Part shown: positions 22,290 to 29,986 of the stretch, one piece after another
Position numbering within the stretch: position 1 is the stretch's first letter
Layout: each line of letters starts with the position of its first letter
DNA from: a virus
DNA length: 32,032 nucleotides
Virus record (IMG/VR): IMGVR_UViG_3300031687_000066
Coordinates: 1-32,032 of that record
Strand: one strand, 5' to 3'
Program-made: the position numbers and the translations under genes
The notes under the pieces: model-generated
The model's database searches: none
Seen by the model: the letters and a program-made list of their open reading frames with translations, nothing else
What the model was told of the DNA's origin: nothing

Positions 22290-22907
22290 TTAGTTTCTCA
22301 CATTAATTAAAGAATAATCCTCAATAACTTGTGGCAGCTTGCCACGGCTATCAACGTTTATTGCTTCTCGCATCAAACCACCACGATTAGAATCCGCTGG
22401 AGAGCCAAACGCCTGGGAGCGAAAATAGTCTGATTTAGCTAATTGGTCAGTAATTACAAAGCCAAGCTCTGCCGCTAATGCTGTACGAAGCAGTCTAACA
22501 AAATACACTGGCATTTTAGCCTCTGAAACTGTGCTTTGATAATCAATAAAAACCGTTTCAAAATTTGTAAATAATTGGTCGCCGTAAATATCCCATCCAT
22601 ACTTTGCAGAAGATTGATTAGTGCCGTTGCTGGGAAATAAAGCAATAACACCAGATAGCATATCGCCAGGTAGCTGATAGGCATACTTCCATTCATCAAG
22701 TGGGTTGGTAGATAAACGAGCAATCTGAACCTTCTTTACGCTCCAGCTCCACATATAGTTTGCAATGATGTTATCACGAAGATCAGGATATAGGCGATCA
22801 CAAGCTTGTGCGCCATCACTGCCCTCTGTGAAAGATGATATAGGAGCTGCGCCTAACAATATTAGAGCGTCCGAACATATTGAAAGCGAAGTGTCACCAG
22901 CGGCCAT
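22290..22907 (-). CDS. Tail tubular protein A (head-to-tail adaptor), T7 gp11-like
   Basis: Forms the ring between connector and nozzle. The 205-aa product (T7 gp11 is 196) begins MAAGDTSLSICSDALILLGA and has MWSWSVKKVQIARLSTNP and WKYAYQLPGDMLSGVIAL, all typical of gatekeeper/adaptor proteins of podoviruses. A GGAGA ribosome binding site precedes the ATG. It is the first gene after the terminator at 22923-22949, so it is presumably expressed at a lower level than the capsid gene. Confidence 0.88.
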   Translation of the reverse strand: MAAGDTSLSICSDALILLGAAPISSFTEGSDGAQACDRLYPDLRDNIIANYMWSWSVKKVQIARLSTNPLDEWKYAYQLPGDMLSGVIALFPSNGTNQSSAKYGWDIYGDQLFTNFETVFIDYQSTVSEAKMPVYFVRLLRTALAAELGFVITDQLAKSDYFRSQAFGSPADSNRGGLMREAINVDSRGKLPQVIEDYSLINVRN

Positions 22908-22922
22908 GAGCGTTCTCCAAGA

Positions 22923-22949
22923 GGTAAGAAAGGGGCGGCGAACCGCCCC
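22923..22949 (-). terminator. GC-rich intrinsic terminator behind capsid and decoration genes
   Basis: On the minus strand a perfect 7-bp stem GGGGCGG / CCGCCCC closes a UUCG loop and is followed by TTTCTT. It lies 6 bases after the decoration gene stop and before the tail tubular A start. It probably ends or attenuates transcription after the capsid genes so that they are made in excess over tail genes. Confidence 0.8.
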
Positions 22950-22955
22950 AGTCTT

Positions 22956-23219
22956 TTAGGTTACACCAATTGCTGTTCCAGCAGTAACATCGACAACTGT
23001 GCCGTTATTGCTAAGAACAATGCTAAGTGTTGCCGTTGGGGTGTTCGTATCATAATGATACAGAAGATCACCAACTGCGAGAGTGTCAGCCAAACTGTTA
23101 AAGTATCCAGCTCCAGTTACGGTAGCTTTTGCTTCAGCGCTAATATAGGAATACATACTAGGTGCATTTCCTTTCTTAGACGCAGCGATGGTTGCAAATC
23201 CTACTTGAGTAAATGCCAT
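22956..23219 (-). CDS. Putative head decoration/accessory protein
   Basis: An 87-aa product with an AAGGAG ribosome binding site. It is beta-rich, with no charge clusters and a repeated Thr/Val pattern (TATLSIVLSNNGTVVDVTAG). It follows the major capsid gene after 13 bases and is enclosed with it before the terminator, as expected for a high-copy head protein. I recall similar short proteins after capsid genes in marine podoviruses. A head fibre base or decoration role is inference. Confidence 0.6.
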   Translation of the reverse strand: MAFTQVGFATIAASKKGNAPSMYSYISAEAKATVTGAGYFNSLADTLAVGDLLYHYDTNTPTATLSIVLSNNGTVVDVTAGTAIGVT

Positions 23220-23232
23220 TTTTTAGTTCTCC

Positions 23233-24063
23233 TTATTCAGTGCATGAGACTTGTACTAAGCCCTCTGCATCAATGGTTACAGAACCGGCAGAGAACATTG
23301 AGCTAACCAAGAACGATGTCTTTTCTGGGACATAGTTAACTTCGGTTTTCTGAGACATTGACTCAGCATAGCCCATTGAATCTTTGTGCCAGGCGAAGCA
23401 ATTGCGGGTGCTAGGTTTTGGAATACCACCCTCATCACGATCACCCATAGTCAAGATCTGAAAGCCCATGAATGAATTAATTTCACCACGGACAAGAGCC
23501 TTTACAGAAGCAAAGTCTTGGCTTGTTACTTCAGCTTCACCCAAGAGTGCATCTAACTGACTTGCGTGCATCAAAAGGAAACGGCCTTCGGATGGAACAT
23601 TTTTAGTGTTCATTGCTTTCGCAGTAGCGCGAAGCTTTGCAATGTTCATGTTCGTTGCGTTGCCACCAATAGTTGTTGCAACAGTTGTACCAGCGTTTCC
23701 AATCATTGCATCAATGCAAAGCTGGTCCATGCGACGTGCGATGGATTTGGATACAACCTGTACCAACTCAGAACGCTCATCAAAGTTAATGTGCGACTGC
23801 TGGAAAATGTCAGAGTATTCGGCAGCAATGAAATCAGACATTGTTGCTGTTACTTGAGCATAGGTTACGTTTAATGGTGTCACGTCCGTTTGTGGAACGC
23901 GAATAGTAGCAACACCTTTGCCAATCTTTGGGAATTTGACAGTGTTACCGGCTACACCTGTGCGGGTACGCATTGTACCGCGAAGTAGTGATTCGGCTTG
24001 ATAAGCTTGCTTGACCTCTGAATCGAATAAGTCAACAAACGCCGTTGTGACGTTCTGCGCCAT
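23233..24063 (-). CDS. Major capsid protein
   Basis: Forms the icosahedral shell. The 276-aa product begins MAQNVTTAFVDLFDSEVKQAYQ; the FVDLFDSEVKQAY segment and the following KFPKIGKG...ATIRVPQTDVTPLN region are typical of a short HK97-fold capsid family common in marine and T7-like podoviruses. It is shorter than T7 gp10A (345 aa) and shows no long N-terminal delta region, in line with a separate scaffold gene. The ribosome binding site AGGAGGT with a 7-base gap is the best match to consensus that I noticed in the window. It has its own leader region (24064-24229) and a terminator two genes later, both consistent with high expression. Confidence 0.88.
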   Translation of the reverse strand: MAQNVTTAFVDLFDSEVKQAYQAESLLRGTMRTRTGVAGNTVKFPKIGKGVATIRVPQTDVTPLNVTYAQVTATMSDFIAAEYSDIFQQSHINFDERSELVQVVSKSIARRMDQLCIDAMIGNAGTTVATTIGGNATNMNIAKLRATAKAMNTKNVPSEGRFLLMHASQLDALLGEAEVTSQDFASVKALVRGEINSFMGFQILTMGDRDEGGIPKPSTRNCFAWHKDSMGYAESMSQKTEVNYVPEKTSFLVSSMFSAGSVTIDAEGLVQVSCTE

Positions 24064-24229
24064 GGCAGATACCTCCTAATGAGTTTCGACAAAACGTGAG
24101 CCGTTATCCGAAATTCGGGCGGTCGCTTGCGCGTTATGGCCGCGCCAACCAGTAGATTACTACATTTAACGGGCCGAATAGGTTATCCATTAAACACAAA
24201 ATACACGCAAGCGATATTTATTGCAAGTG
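24064..24229 (-). promoter_or_regulatory. Leader of the capsid gene with inverted repeats and a candidate promoter
   Basis: A 166-base gap, the longest in the late region. Minus-strand TTGCAA (24221-24226), 17 bases, then TATTTT (24198-24203) form a moderate sigma70-type promoter. CGCTTGCG (24124-24131) and CGCAAGCG (24206-24213) form an 8-bp inverted repeat. CCGAAATTCGG (about 24109-24119) is a short palindrome. The region may give the capsid mRNA its own promoter and a protected folded 5' end. No protein-coding frame with a ribosome binding site is present. Confidence 0.4.
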
Positions 24230-24988
24230 TTAAGCGTTTGCCTGCATCCACTGCTTTTCGATCTTGGTTCTCCAAGGTGCGTCAGTCTTCCAGCGAGGAT
24301 CTGCAATTGCTACCTCAAGATCAGCCCTGGTCATGTCCGGCTGGTTTACTGCTGGAGCTATCGGGATGTTCTCGTTTGTTAAAGATTGGTGGTATTTTAC
24401 AAAAGCATTTATTGAATCAGCGTTGTTTAAAGACTGCGCCAGTGAATCCCGCTCAGAATTTGTCAAAGAAGACTTCATCAAGCTACGCTCAACCATTTGG
24501 ATCTTTTCTTGAGCATTCTTGCCAAGCTTTTGGATCTCATTGCGTTGATCTATTTCTGCACTTTCTTGCTCTTGCTGAGATAATCCTAAAACACGCCCCG
24601 CCAAATCTTCGAAAGCATCCTGGCTAATCCCATTTTCTTTAGCCCAATCCTGATATACGGCAACAGTCGGATCGTCAGCATCCATACCCTGATCCGAAAG
24701 CCCAGAAACATCATACTGCTCCGGTGCTTTATGTTTGCCAGACTTAAATTTCTTTTCAAGCTCCGCATAACTTTTTGCCAGCTTCTCAACATCAGGTCCA
24801 TCATCATTCCAAAACTTTTCTGGGTAATAATCTGGCCGCTCAAGAGCTTCGGCCTCATCGGTAGCGGCCGTTTCTTCTTTTGGCTGCTCATGTATCGCAA
24901 TCGGAGCCTCTTGTGGGCTTTCTTCCTGCTCCTTGTTTACGTTAATTAGTGGTGCGTCAGCTTCGATTGTTGTTGTTTGCTCATCCAT
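24230..24988 (-). CDS. Capsid assembly scaffolding protein, T7 gp9-like
   Basis: Directs procapsid assembly and then leaves. The 252-aa product (T7 gp9 is 307) is acidic at the N-terminus, with many Glu/Pro residues in the first 50. It carries the typical PDYYPEKFWNDDGPDVEKLAKSY-type region at about residues 52-74, then KAPEQYDV, and a helical C-terminus ending with a basic segment (WKTDAPWRTKIEKQWM), the usual capsid-binding end. Directly upstream of the capsid gene and overlapped by the Bbp19-like gene by 8 bases. Confidence 0.88.
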   Translation of the reverse strand: MDEQTTTIEADAPLINVNKEQEESPQEAPIAIHEQPKEETAATDEAEALERPDYYPEKFWNDDGPDVEKLAKSYAELEKKFKSGKHKAPEQYDVSGLSDQGMDADDPTVAVYQDWAKENGISQDAFEDLAGRVLGLSQQEQESAEIDQRNEIQKLGKNAQEKIQMVERSLMKSSLTNSERDSLAQSLNNADSINAFVKYHQSLTNENIPIAPAVNQPDMTRADLEVAIADPRWKTDAPWRTKIEKQWMQANA

Positions 24989-25238
24989 TGTTTGATCTCT
25001 CTATTCTTTTTTCAATCATACGAACCGTTTCAGCCATGCCTGTCCTTACATAGCCAAAGCTGGAATCCTCCCCAGGGTTCCACGTTGGTCTTTCAATCGT
25101 AATGCTTCTTAAATGACTTAATACTTTTTGACCTTCAGCACTTTTAAACACCTTGCCATAGATCATATCTATATCTGCGGCTTTGGGTGCGGCTGCTTGT
25201 GCTTGCATTAAACCGTCCCAACCTTCGGGTGAACTCAT
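24981..25238 (-). CDS. Bbp19-like small head-region protein
   Basis: An 85-aa product. VFKSAEGQKVLSHLRSITIE (about residues 30-49), then a gap and TGMAETVRMIEKRI near the end, match the layout of the Bbp19-type phage family (F-x-S-x-x-G-x-x-V-L-x-x-L-R ... basic helix). That family sits in podovirus head clusters and has no firm function. Encoded between connector and scaffold with 4- and 8-base overlaps, so it is co-translated with head proteins. Confidence 0.6.
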   Translation of the reverse strand: MSSPEGWDGLMQAQAAAPKAADIDMIYGKVFKSAEGQKVLSHLRSITIERPTWNPGEDSSFGYVRTGMAETVRMIEKRIERSNNG

Positions 25239-26797
25239 TGCATTGCCTCCATTGTTGCTCCACCATCATCAGCAGCGGGTGGGCCTTGCTCGGCCATCTG
25301 TTGCTGCTGCATCTGTTGCATCATCATTTGTTGCTCTTCTGCTGTAGTGAGCAATTCTTGATTAATATTCATCTTCTCAGCAATATACTTTGCTATCCTT
25401 GGGATCGAAAGTGTTGCTTGTCCTTGTGGACCTAGAGCATTAGCGATCTGCATGAATTGAACAACATCGTTTACTTCTTGAAGCTTCTGAGCCTGGGCTA
25501 ATGGGGCCGCAGGCGTAACCTTAACCTCGACACCATTCACTTTTAACGGCAGATCTATGTATCCCTGTTGATCCATAATGTACAAAATGCGAGAAACAAG
25601 CGGAACCATAGTCTCATTAATCAAACGGCCAAATGCCGAACCTAGATTACTTGCCAGCTCCCGTGATCTTTCTGCTATCTCAGTTGCAGATCTCGCAGAC
25701 ATATTATCTGGCGGCAGCGTATCATCCATTAAGATCTTTTTAATATTCATACGCAGATCATTCATAACAATCTGGCTTACATTAAAGTCGCCGGTGCGTG
25801 GAAGTGGGGCTAATGATGCGCCTTGTGGGCCGCCATTTCGAGCAACACCGATAATAGCACCAGGCTGTATCTTAATGTTTTGCGGATTAAGAACACCATC
25901 ATCTGCTGCCGTATATACACCGGCAATAGCAAGTGACGCATTCTTTAGAACTAACTCAACAGTCTTATTAAGGGTCTTTATGTCAGCAATTGCAGTAACC
26001 AAGGGACCGCGACCATATACTTCACCGGCAACCTTCATGTAACGCGCAACAATAAAAGGTGAGCTGTTCATAGTTTTGTAAACAAGCTCTTGGCGTTTGC
26101 CTGGCCAGATCACATGATAGCAAAATATACCTTGCTCATAATCATATATTACAGCGTCAACCAAATCTATTTCTTTTGACGGAGAATTTGCTATCGCTTC
26201 GGCCAATTCTGCTGTCATTTCCAGGTCAGGAAACTCTTGCGGTATCGCCTCCGCCTTCATGCGTAATTTGCGATACACGTTGTCTATGTTGCCAAATGTA
26301 CCTTCTTCAATTGCAACCAGGTATTGCGGGATTGAAGTAAAGCGTATTGGTGTTGCTTCATCTCCAGCCGTAACCATCATAACAGCAGTGCCAACGCAGA
26401 GATCCAGTAAAAACTCGCCCATTGCCAGGTCAAAGTTAGTCTGGCGCATTACTTCAAACATACGCTTGGTGTAGGCATCTAACGCAGCTTGAGCCTGTGG
26501 CTTCTGTTCTTCTGGAATACCTGTGCCAGCTTCTAAGCGACACCAATCTTTTTGCGGTGGAAACAAACCAGCTTGGATTCGGTTGGCAAATCTTTGAGTT
26601 GCGGAGATAGCAGTCGAGTCAAAAACGCGAACCATCTTGCCTTTGCCGGCAACACCGCCTTCGTAATAGCCAGAATAAAGATTTCGTTGTGGAAGCGCAA
26701 ATTCGTAGCAATCTTCGTAAATAGACCGCCACTCATCCTTACGAGCTTGAGCCTTGGCCTCACGTTCCATTAATTCGTTTACATTTAGCCTGGCCAT
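25235..26797 (-). CDS. Head-to-tail connector (portal), T7 gp8-like
   Basis: The dodecameric ring at the packaging vertex. The 520-aa product (T7 gp8 is 536) has the family's typical start (EREAKAQARKDEWRSIYEDC), the ALPQRNLY and RVFDSTAISATQRFANRI segments (about residues 34-75), then QAGLFPPQKDW, and RSATEIAERSRELASNLG at about 374-391. The C-terminus is Gln/Met-rich (QQMMMQQMQQQQ) and disordered. It is one base after the DUF6321-like gene and overlaps the Bbp19-like gene by 4 bases. Confidence 0.93.
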   Translation of the reverse strand: MARLNVNELMEREAKAQARKDEWRSIYEDCYEFALPQRNLYSGYYEGGVAGKGKMVRVFDSTAISATQRFANRIQAGLFPPQKDWCRLEAGTGIPEEQKPQAQAALDAYTKRMFEVMRQTNFDLAMGEFLLDLCVGTAVMMVTAGDEATPIRFTSIPQYLVAIEEGTFGNIDNVYRKLRMKAEAIPQEFPDLEMTAELAEAIANSPSKEIDLVDAVIYDYEQGIFCYHVIWPGKRQELVYKTMNSSPFIVARYMKVAGEVYGRGPLVTAIADIKTLNKTVELVLKNASLAIAGVYTAADDGVLNPQNIKIQPGAIIGVARNGGPQGASLAPLPRTGDFNVSQIVMNDLRMNIKKILMDDTLPPDNMSARSATEIAERSRELASNLGSAFGRLINETMVPLVSRILYIMDQQGYIDLPLKVNGVEVKVTPAAPLAQAQKLQEVNDVVQFMQIANALGPQGQATLSIPRIAKYIAEKMNINQELLTTAEEQQMMMQQMQQQQMAEQGPPAADDGGATMEAMQ

Positions 26798-27073
26798 CTA
26801 ACTATCCTTTTTATGACGTGCTGCAAAATTACGAGCTGCGTCTACAGAACCAAACCCCCATGCCTTTAGGGCAAGTGCCTTGCGGGTGGGTTGTCCCTTT
26901 TCATCTTTCATCGGACCCTTCATCCCAGAGAACCTAGCAGCAAAGCTGACGCGCCGTGGATTAGTTCCAACCTTGACGGGGGGCTTTAAATTAGACCCAG
27001 TGGTCTTGTTAATGTGCCTGCGCCCATCTTCATTAAGGCCGCCCTTTGGGTTTTGAAATGCCTTCTTAACCAT
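26798..27073 (-). CDS. DUF6321-like basic protein
   Basis: A 91-aa strongly basic product. The pattern GGLNEDGRRHINKTTGSNLK, then NPRRVSFAARFSGMKGPMKD and PTRKALALKAWGFGS, is that of a small conserved phage protein I know as DUF6321, usually found near portal and terminase genes. Basic charge and position suggest a DNA- or capsid-binding role, but no function is established. It ends directly before the connector gene. Confidence 0.75.
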   Translation of the reverse strand: MVKKAFQNPKGGLNEDGRRHINKTTGSNLKPPVKVGTNPRRVSFAARFSGMKGPMKDEKGQPTRKALALKAWGFGSVDAARNFAARHKKDS

Positions 27074-27077
27074 AATA

Positions 27078-27269
27078 CTACTTTTTGGCTTTAGGCTTGG
27101 CTTTAGCTTTAACTGGCTTTTCTACCCAGGCTTCGTTTTCTGGGGTGCTTGGATCATCACTTACAAAGCTACCGCCTTCATCCCTAGCCCTAACTTTTTC
27201 GGTTTCTTCTTTAATGTGAGCAACAGCTTTTGCAAATTTATCTGATAAGAAAGACTTAATTTCTGTCAT
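27078..27269 (-). CDS. Small charged hypothetical protein with Lys/Ala/Pro tail
   Basis: A 63-aa product. The first half is a charged helix (LSDKFAKAVAHIKEETEKVR), the middle is acidic (DDPSTPENEAW) and the last 13 residues are a repeated Lys-Ala-Pro tail (VKAKAKPKAKK), similar to histone-like tails that bind DNA. No family recognised. It overlaps the upstream 22-aa frame by 4 bases and ends 4 bases before the DUF6321-like gene. Confidence 0.65.
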   Translation of the reverse strand: MTEIKSFLSDKFAKAVAHIKEETEKVRARDEGGSFVSDDPSTPENEAWVEKPVKAKAKPKAKK

Positions 27270-27334
27270 GATTTTTTATCCTTGTTAAACAAAATTGTAG
27301 TTTTTGCTATCGCAACAGGCGCACCTTTTATCAT
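27266..27334 (-). CDS. Candidate 22-aa micropeptide fitted between two head-region genes
   Basis: The ATG at 27334 shares a base with the stop of the preceding 78-aa gene (TAATG), and its TGA overlaps the start of the next gene (ATGA at 27266-27269). The product begins MIKGAPVAIAKTTILF and ends in a basic NKDKKS. No ribosome binding site of its own beyond a GGTGG stretch, so it would be made by reinitiation. It may exist only to carry ribosomes across the gap, or be a functional peptide. Confidence 0.4.
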   Translation of the reverse strand: MIKGAPVAIAKTTILFNKDKKS

Positions 27335-27570
27335 TAGTCACCACCGCCAAGCTTTGTGTTTTGGCCTGCTTGTGGGCCTTCTTGACGGGTAGGGGAGAAT
27401 AACAATCTCATTCCACCAGTTCGCCTTAGCCTACGGCGTGCTTGAACGCCTTGCATCTCAGTTTTCTCTTGAGATGTTGCGCGCTCCGCTGCCCTGGCCT
27501 GTGCTGCTGATACAGCAGGGGCCGCTACTGGGGCTGGTGCACGGCTTCCGCCGCCAAATAATCCACTCAT
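27334..27570 (-). CDS. Small Ala/Arg-rich head-region protein
   Basis: A 78-aa product: MSGLFGGGS start, then a Pro/Ala-rich linker, a basic helix (RAAERATSQEKTEMQGVQAR then RRLRRTGG) and MRLLFSPTRQEG near the end. The RTGGMRLLFSP segment recurs in small proteins beside terminase in podoviruses that I recall; no function known. It could bind DNA or help head completion. Starts 2 bases before the end of the gp13-like gene's spacer and overlaps the 22-aa frame. Confidence 0.65.
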   Translation of the reverse strand: MSGLFGGGSRAPAPVAAPAVSAAQARAAERATSQEKTEMQGVQARRRLRRTGGMRLLFSPTRQEGPQAGQNTKLGGGD

Positions 27571-27571
27571 A

Positions 27572-28051
27572 TTAAAACCTCGCCATCATGTAATAGTCAG
27601 CCCCCTCTGGGCCGAACCTCTTCATAATGCTTTCTACACCAAAACCTAACGACTTGGCAAACCTAAAGGCAGTATCGTTTTCAACTCTTACCGCAATTTG
27701 CAATCTTTTTAAATCATAATCTCGGATTGCGCTATCGGTTAGAACCTTTGCACCTCTTACAATTGATATCGTATGCCTACCAATATCCGTTCCTGGTATC
27801 ATCCACATTTCAGCCAAGCCATTCCAAATAGGCTTAATTCCAAAAGCAGCAACAACTTTACCGCGTCCGATACCAGCCCAGCTTGATCCAGCTTCAGCGT
27901 TAGCCCACAAATAATCTATGTAATTAGGGATGTTCTTAATATATTCTTTAGTATCTTCGTTATAATCTATCTTCATCAAATGATCGTGACGCAAAGAAAC
28001 TATACTTTCATCAGGACTCATTCTAATTTTTGGTATTTGTATGAGGCCCAT
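27572..28051 (-). CDS. T7 gp13-like GNAT-fold protein
   Basis: A 159-aa product resembling the T7 gp13/DUF2833 group, which has an acetyltransferase (GNAT) fold. AEAGSSWAGIGRGKVVAAFG (about residues 53-72), AEMWMIPGTDI and the C-terminal NDTAFRFAKSLGFGVES mark the fold; the last is the usual GNAT alpha4 motif. The acetyl-CoA loop (Q/RxxGxG/A) is not clear, so it may be a non-enzymatic relative. T7 gp13 is needed for virion morphogenesis and sits between gp12 and gp14; here the gene lies next to the large terminase, one base overlap. Confidence 0.72.
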   Translation of the reverse strand: MGLIQIPKIRMSPDESIVSLRHDHLMKIDYNEDTKEYIKNIPNYIDYLWANAEAGSSWAGIGRGKVVAAFGIKPIWNGLAEMWMIPGTDIGRHTISIVRGAKVLTDSAIRDYDLKRLQIAVRVENDTAFRFAKSLGFGVESIMKRFGPEGADYYMMARF

Positions 28052-29574
28052 TAGAATATATCAAAATCAAGAGTTGCGGAATAGGTTGTACCACCGGCAA
28101 AGGTAGTCCCATAAGATCCACGGCGCAATTTTCGTTGCTCACCGCCTCCAAGCATTAAGTATCCAAACGCATCACCACAGTGTGAGTGTTCATTTTTAAC
28201 CGGCATATCTTTAAACCTTTCCTGACCAGCCCCCATAGACTGCCGTTTGAAGAAGTACCCACCGCTCAAAGATTTGCGCAGGCGCAAACATTTTTTATTT
28301 ACTAAAAGCCCAGGTTTTCCACCAACAAGCCGGTTCATAGGAGACGCAGCGGCCTCACGTCTTACATTGAAAGCGTTGCTATCGGTAGGTTGGGCGCGAA
28401 ACCCAATAGTTTTAAGATGGTCAAATGCCGTAACTTCATAGATCTCATCCCGTTTGTTACCAGCGGGATCTCCCCAGATCATAACTTCTGCTTTATCAAA
28501 GCTTGCCGCAATCTTAGCTAGAAGTTCCTGACCAAATCTTTCCAGGCCCATATCAAAAGTAACAAGCTCATCTAAAATCTTCCATGCGCCACCAGATGTT
28601 CGCTGCCCAAAGATAGCTGCCGGTGTCAAACCAAAGTCAACGCCGATCTGAAGCGGATATTGCGGATCATACTGTACATCAGCAGACATTAGCTCATCAT
28701 CATACTCAGGCCACACTGGTCTGCCTTCTTGGACAAACGTGTACTTGCCTTCAGCGTAGCATCGAATCCAATCAGCATTCTTACCGCCAAGCATTTGCTG
28801 GTAATATCCATCAGGTAAATGTTTTTTATTTTCAGCAGAAGGGTTAACCATCCACCACTTGCCGCCAGAAAACATAAAGTCATTAGCCTCTGGGTTCTCA
28901 GGTAGATCTTTTGCAGAAACTTCTAACACTCCACCAGGTTGCCGGTGAAACGTCCAAGGAAACCGGCCACCAATAGGATTTTTCTCAGCCAGCTCATGCC
29001 ACCAGTGATCCGCGTCAGGCGGATTAGTGTCCATAATGATACCATACCAGGACGCACCACCATCTGATTTTGTGGGGTAACGGCCAACGCGGTGTGTCAA
29101 ACCATCGATCACAGCCTTCGGAAGCTCTCTAGCTTCGTTTACCCAGGCCCCAGTTAATTCAAGAGAAAGTAATTTTCGCACGTCTTGCGGCGTAGAAAGT
29201 GCCATGAATATAACTTCGCAATCGATACCAGGCGCATTATCCCTGGTTGGAAGCTTTAGGTGGTGGGTTATAGGCGGCTGCCAGCGCATAGGCCCCCAAA
29301 CATCTTCTGGAAATAATTCACCCCAGGTCTTAATAGTTGTTGTTCTCAGCTCTGGGTAAGTATTACGCACGATAACAAACCGCGAATACCTGATACCATC
29401 ACGCGGAGAAGGCTTTTGCTGGACTGCTTTGAGCATTATCTCAGCAGCACAACCGTAGGACTTACCAGATCCCACTGGACCCATCAGGCCGCGAACAAAA
29501 GATTTATCGTGTAGAAACTTCCAAACTGTAGCAGACTTAGAAAAGTCTAAATTCATGCTGGGAATATCAGCCAT
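28051..29574 (-). CDS. terL: Terminase large subunit
   Basis: The ATP-driven DNA packaging motor and nuclease. I start at the ATG at 29574 (GAGG upstream) rather than a frame 4 codons longer, giving 507 aa. Walker A GPVGSGKS is at about residues 32-39; the Walker B region LELTGAWVNEARE at about 138-150 provides the catalytic Glu; DTNPPD follows at about 182. The RNase H-like nuclease domain has IGVDFGLTP (Asp312), WGDPAG (Asp368) and HCGDAFGY (Asp467), so both activities appear intact. T7 gp19 is 586 aa. It overlaps TerS by 8 bases and the gp13-like gene by one base. Confidence 0.95.
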   Translation of the reverse strand: MADIPSMNLDFSKSATVWKFLHDKSFVRGLMGPVGSGKSYGCAAEIMLKAVQQKPSPRDGIRYSRFVIVRNTYPELRTTTIKTWGELFPEDVWGPMRWQPPITHHLKLPTRDNAPGIDCEVIFMALSTPQDVRKLLSLELTGAWVNEARELPKAVIDGLTHRVGRYPTKSDGGASWYGIIMDTNPPDADHWWHELAEKNPIGGRFPWTFHRQPGGVLEVSAKDLPENPEANDFMFSGGKWWMVNPSAENKKHLPDGYYQQMLGGKNADWIRCYAEGKYTFVQEGRPVWPEYDDELMSADVQYDPQYPLQIGVDFGLTPAAIFGQRTSGGAWKILDELVTFDMGLERFGQELLAKIAASFDKAEVMIWGDPAGNKRDEIYEVTAFDHLKTIGFRAQPTDSNAFNVRREAAASPMNRLVGGKPGLLVNKKCLRLRKSLSGGYFFKRQSMGAGQERFKDMPVKNEHSHCGDAFGYLMLGGGEQRKLRRGSYGTTFAGGTTYSATLDFDIF

Positions 29575-29986
29575 CGTCAGCCTCATAGGTTGTGGTTGCT
29601 TCTGGGCCTTTCATATTGATCCCAATGATCGAAGGCTTATCCACGTTGCTCTCGACATCCAGCAAGCCACTAGCTTTAGCCAGAACGCGCAGAACGCTCA
29701 CCTTGTCAAACATCTCAATCGTTGTGCCGTACTGACCAACCGTAACCTTCTTGATCGAAGCCAACGCTTCATCAGGTATATCCGCCATAGGACGGATTTC
29801 ACCAGTATGAAGATCAATTATGTCAGTAAGCCTGGCAGTTCCCATAGCAATCAGTTCAGTAGCAACAGCTTCTTTGTTTTGAGCAAGGGTTTCAGAACGG
29901 CCAATTCGGCGTTGCAACAATCGCGCACCGCCGAACCGACCAACTGGAGGGATAGGTTTAATCTTATCCTCTTTTTTTCTAGCCAT
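29567..29986 (-). CDS. terS: Terminase small subunit
   Basis: A 139-aa product. The start at 29986 (MARKKEDKIK) gives an 8-base overlap with the upstream gene; a longer frame from 30109 would run far into the methyltransferase gene. The C-terminal part (IPDEALASIKKVTVGQYGTT then DKVSVLRVLAKASGLLDVES) fits the small-terminase pattern in which the end of the protein contacts TerL. A basic N-terminus and a central helical region likely oligomerise and bind DNA. Directly upstream of terL with overlap, as usual. Confidence 0.8.
   Translation of the reverse strand: MARKKEDKIKPIPPVGRFGGARLLQRRIGRSETLAQNKEAVATELIAMGTARLTDIIDLHTGEIRPMADIPDEALASIKKVTVGQYGTTIEMFDKVSVLRVLAKASGLLDVESNVDKPSIIGINMKGPEATTTYEADDG

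Noticed and set aside
24137-24190. 18-codon leader peptide before the capsid gene (ATG at 24190 on the minus strand)
   Set aside because: No ribosome binding site and no overlap with a neighbouring gene; likely chance.
24127-24627. 166-aa plus-strand frame at the scaffold/capsid border
   Set aside because: Mostly antisense to the scaffold gene, with no ribosome binding site and an implausible composition.
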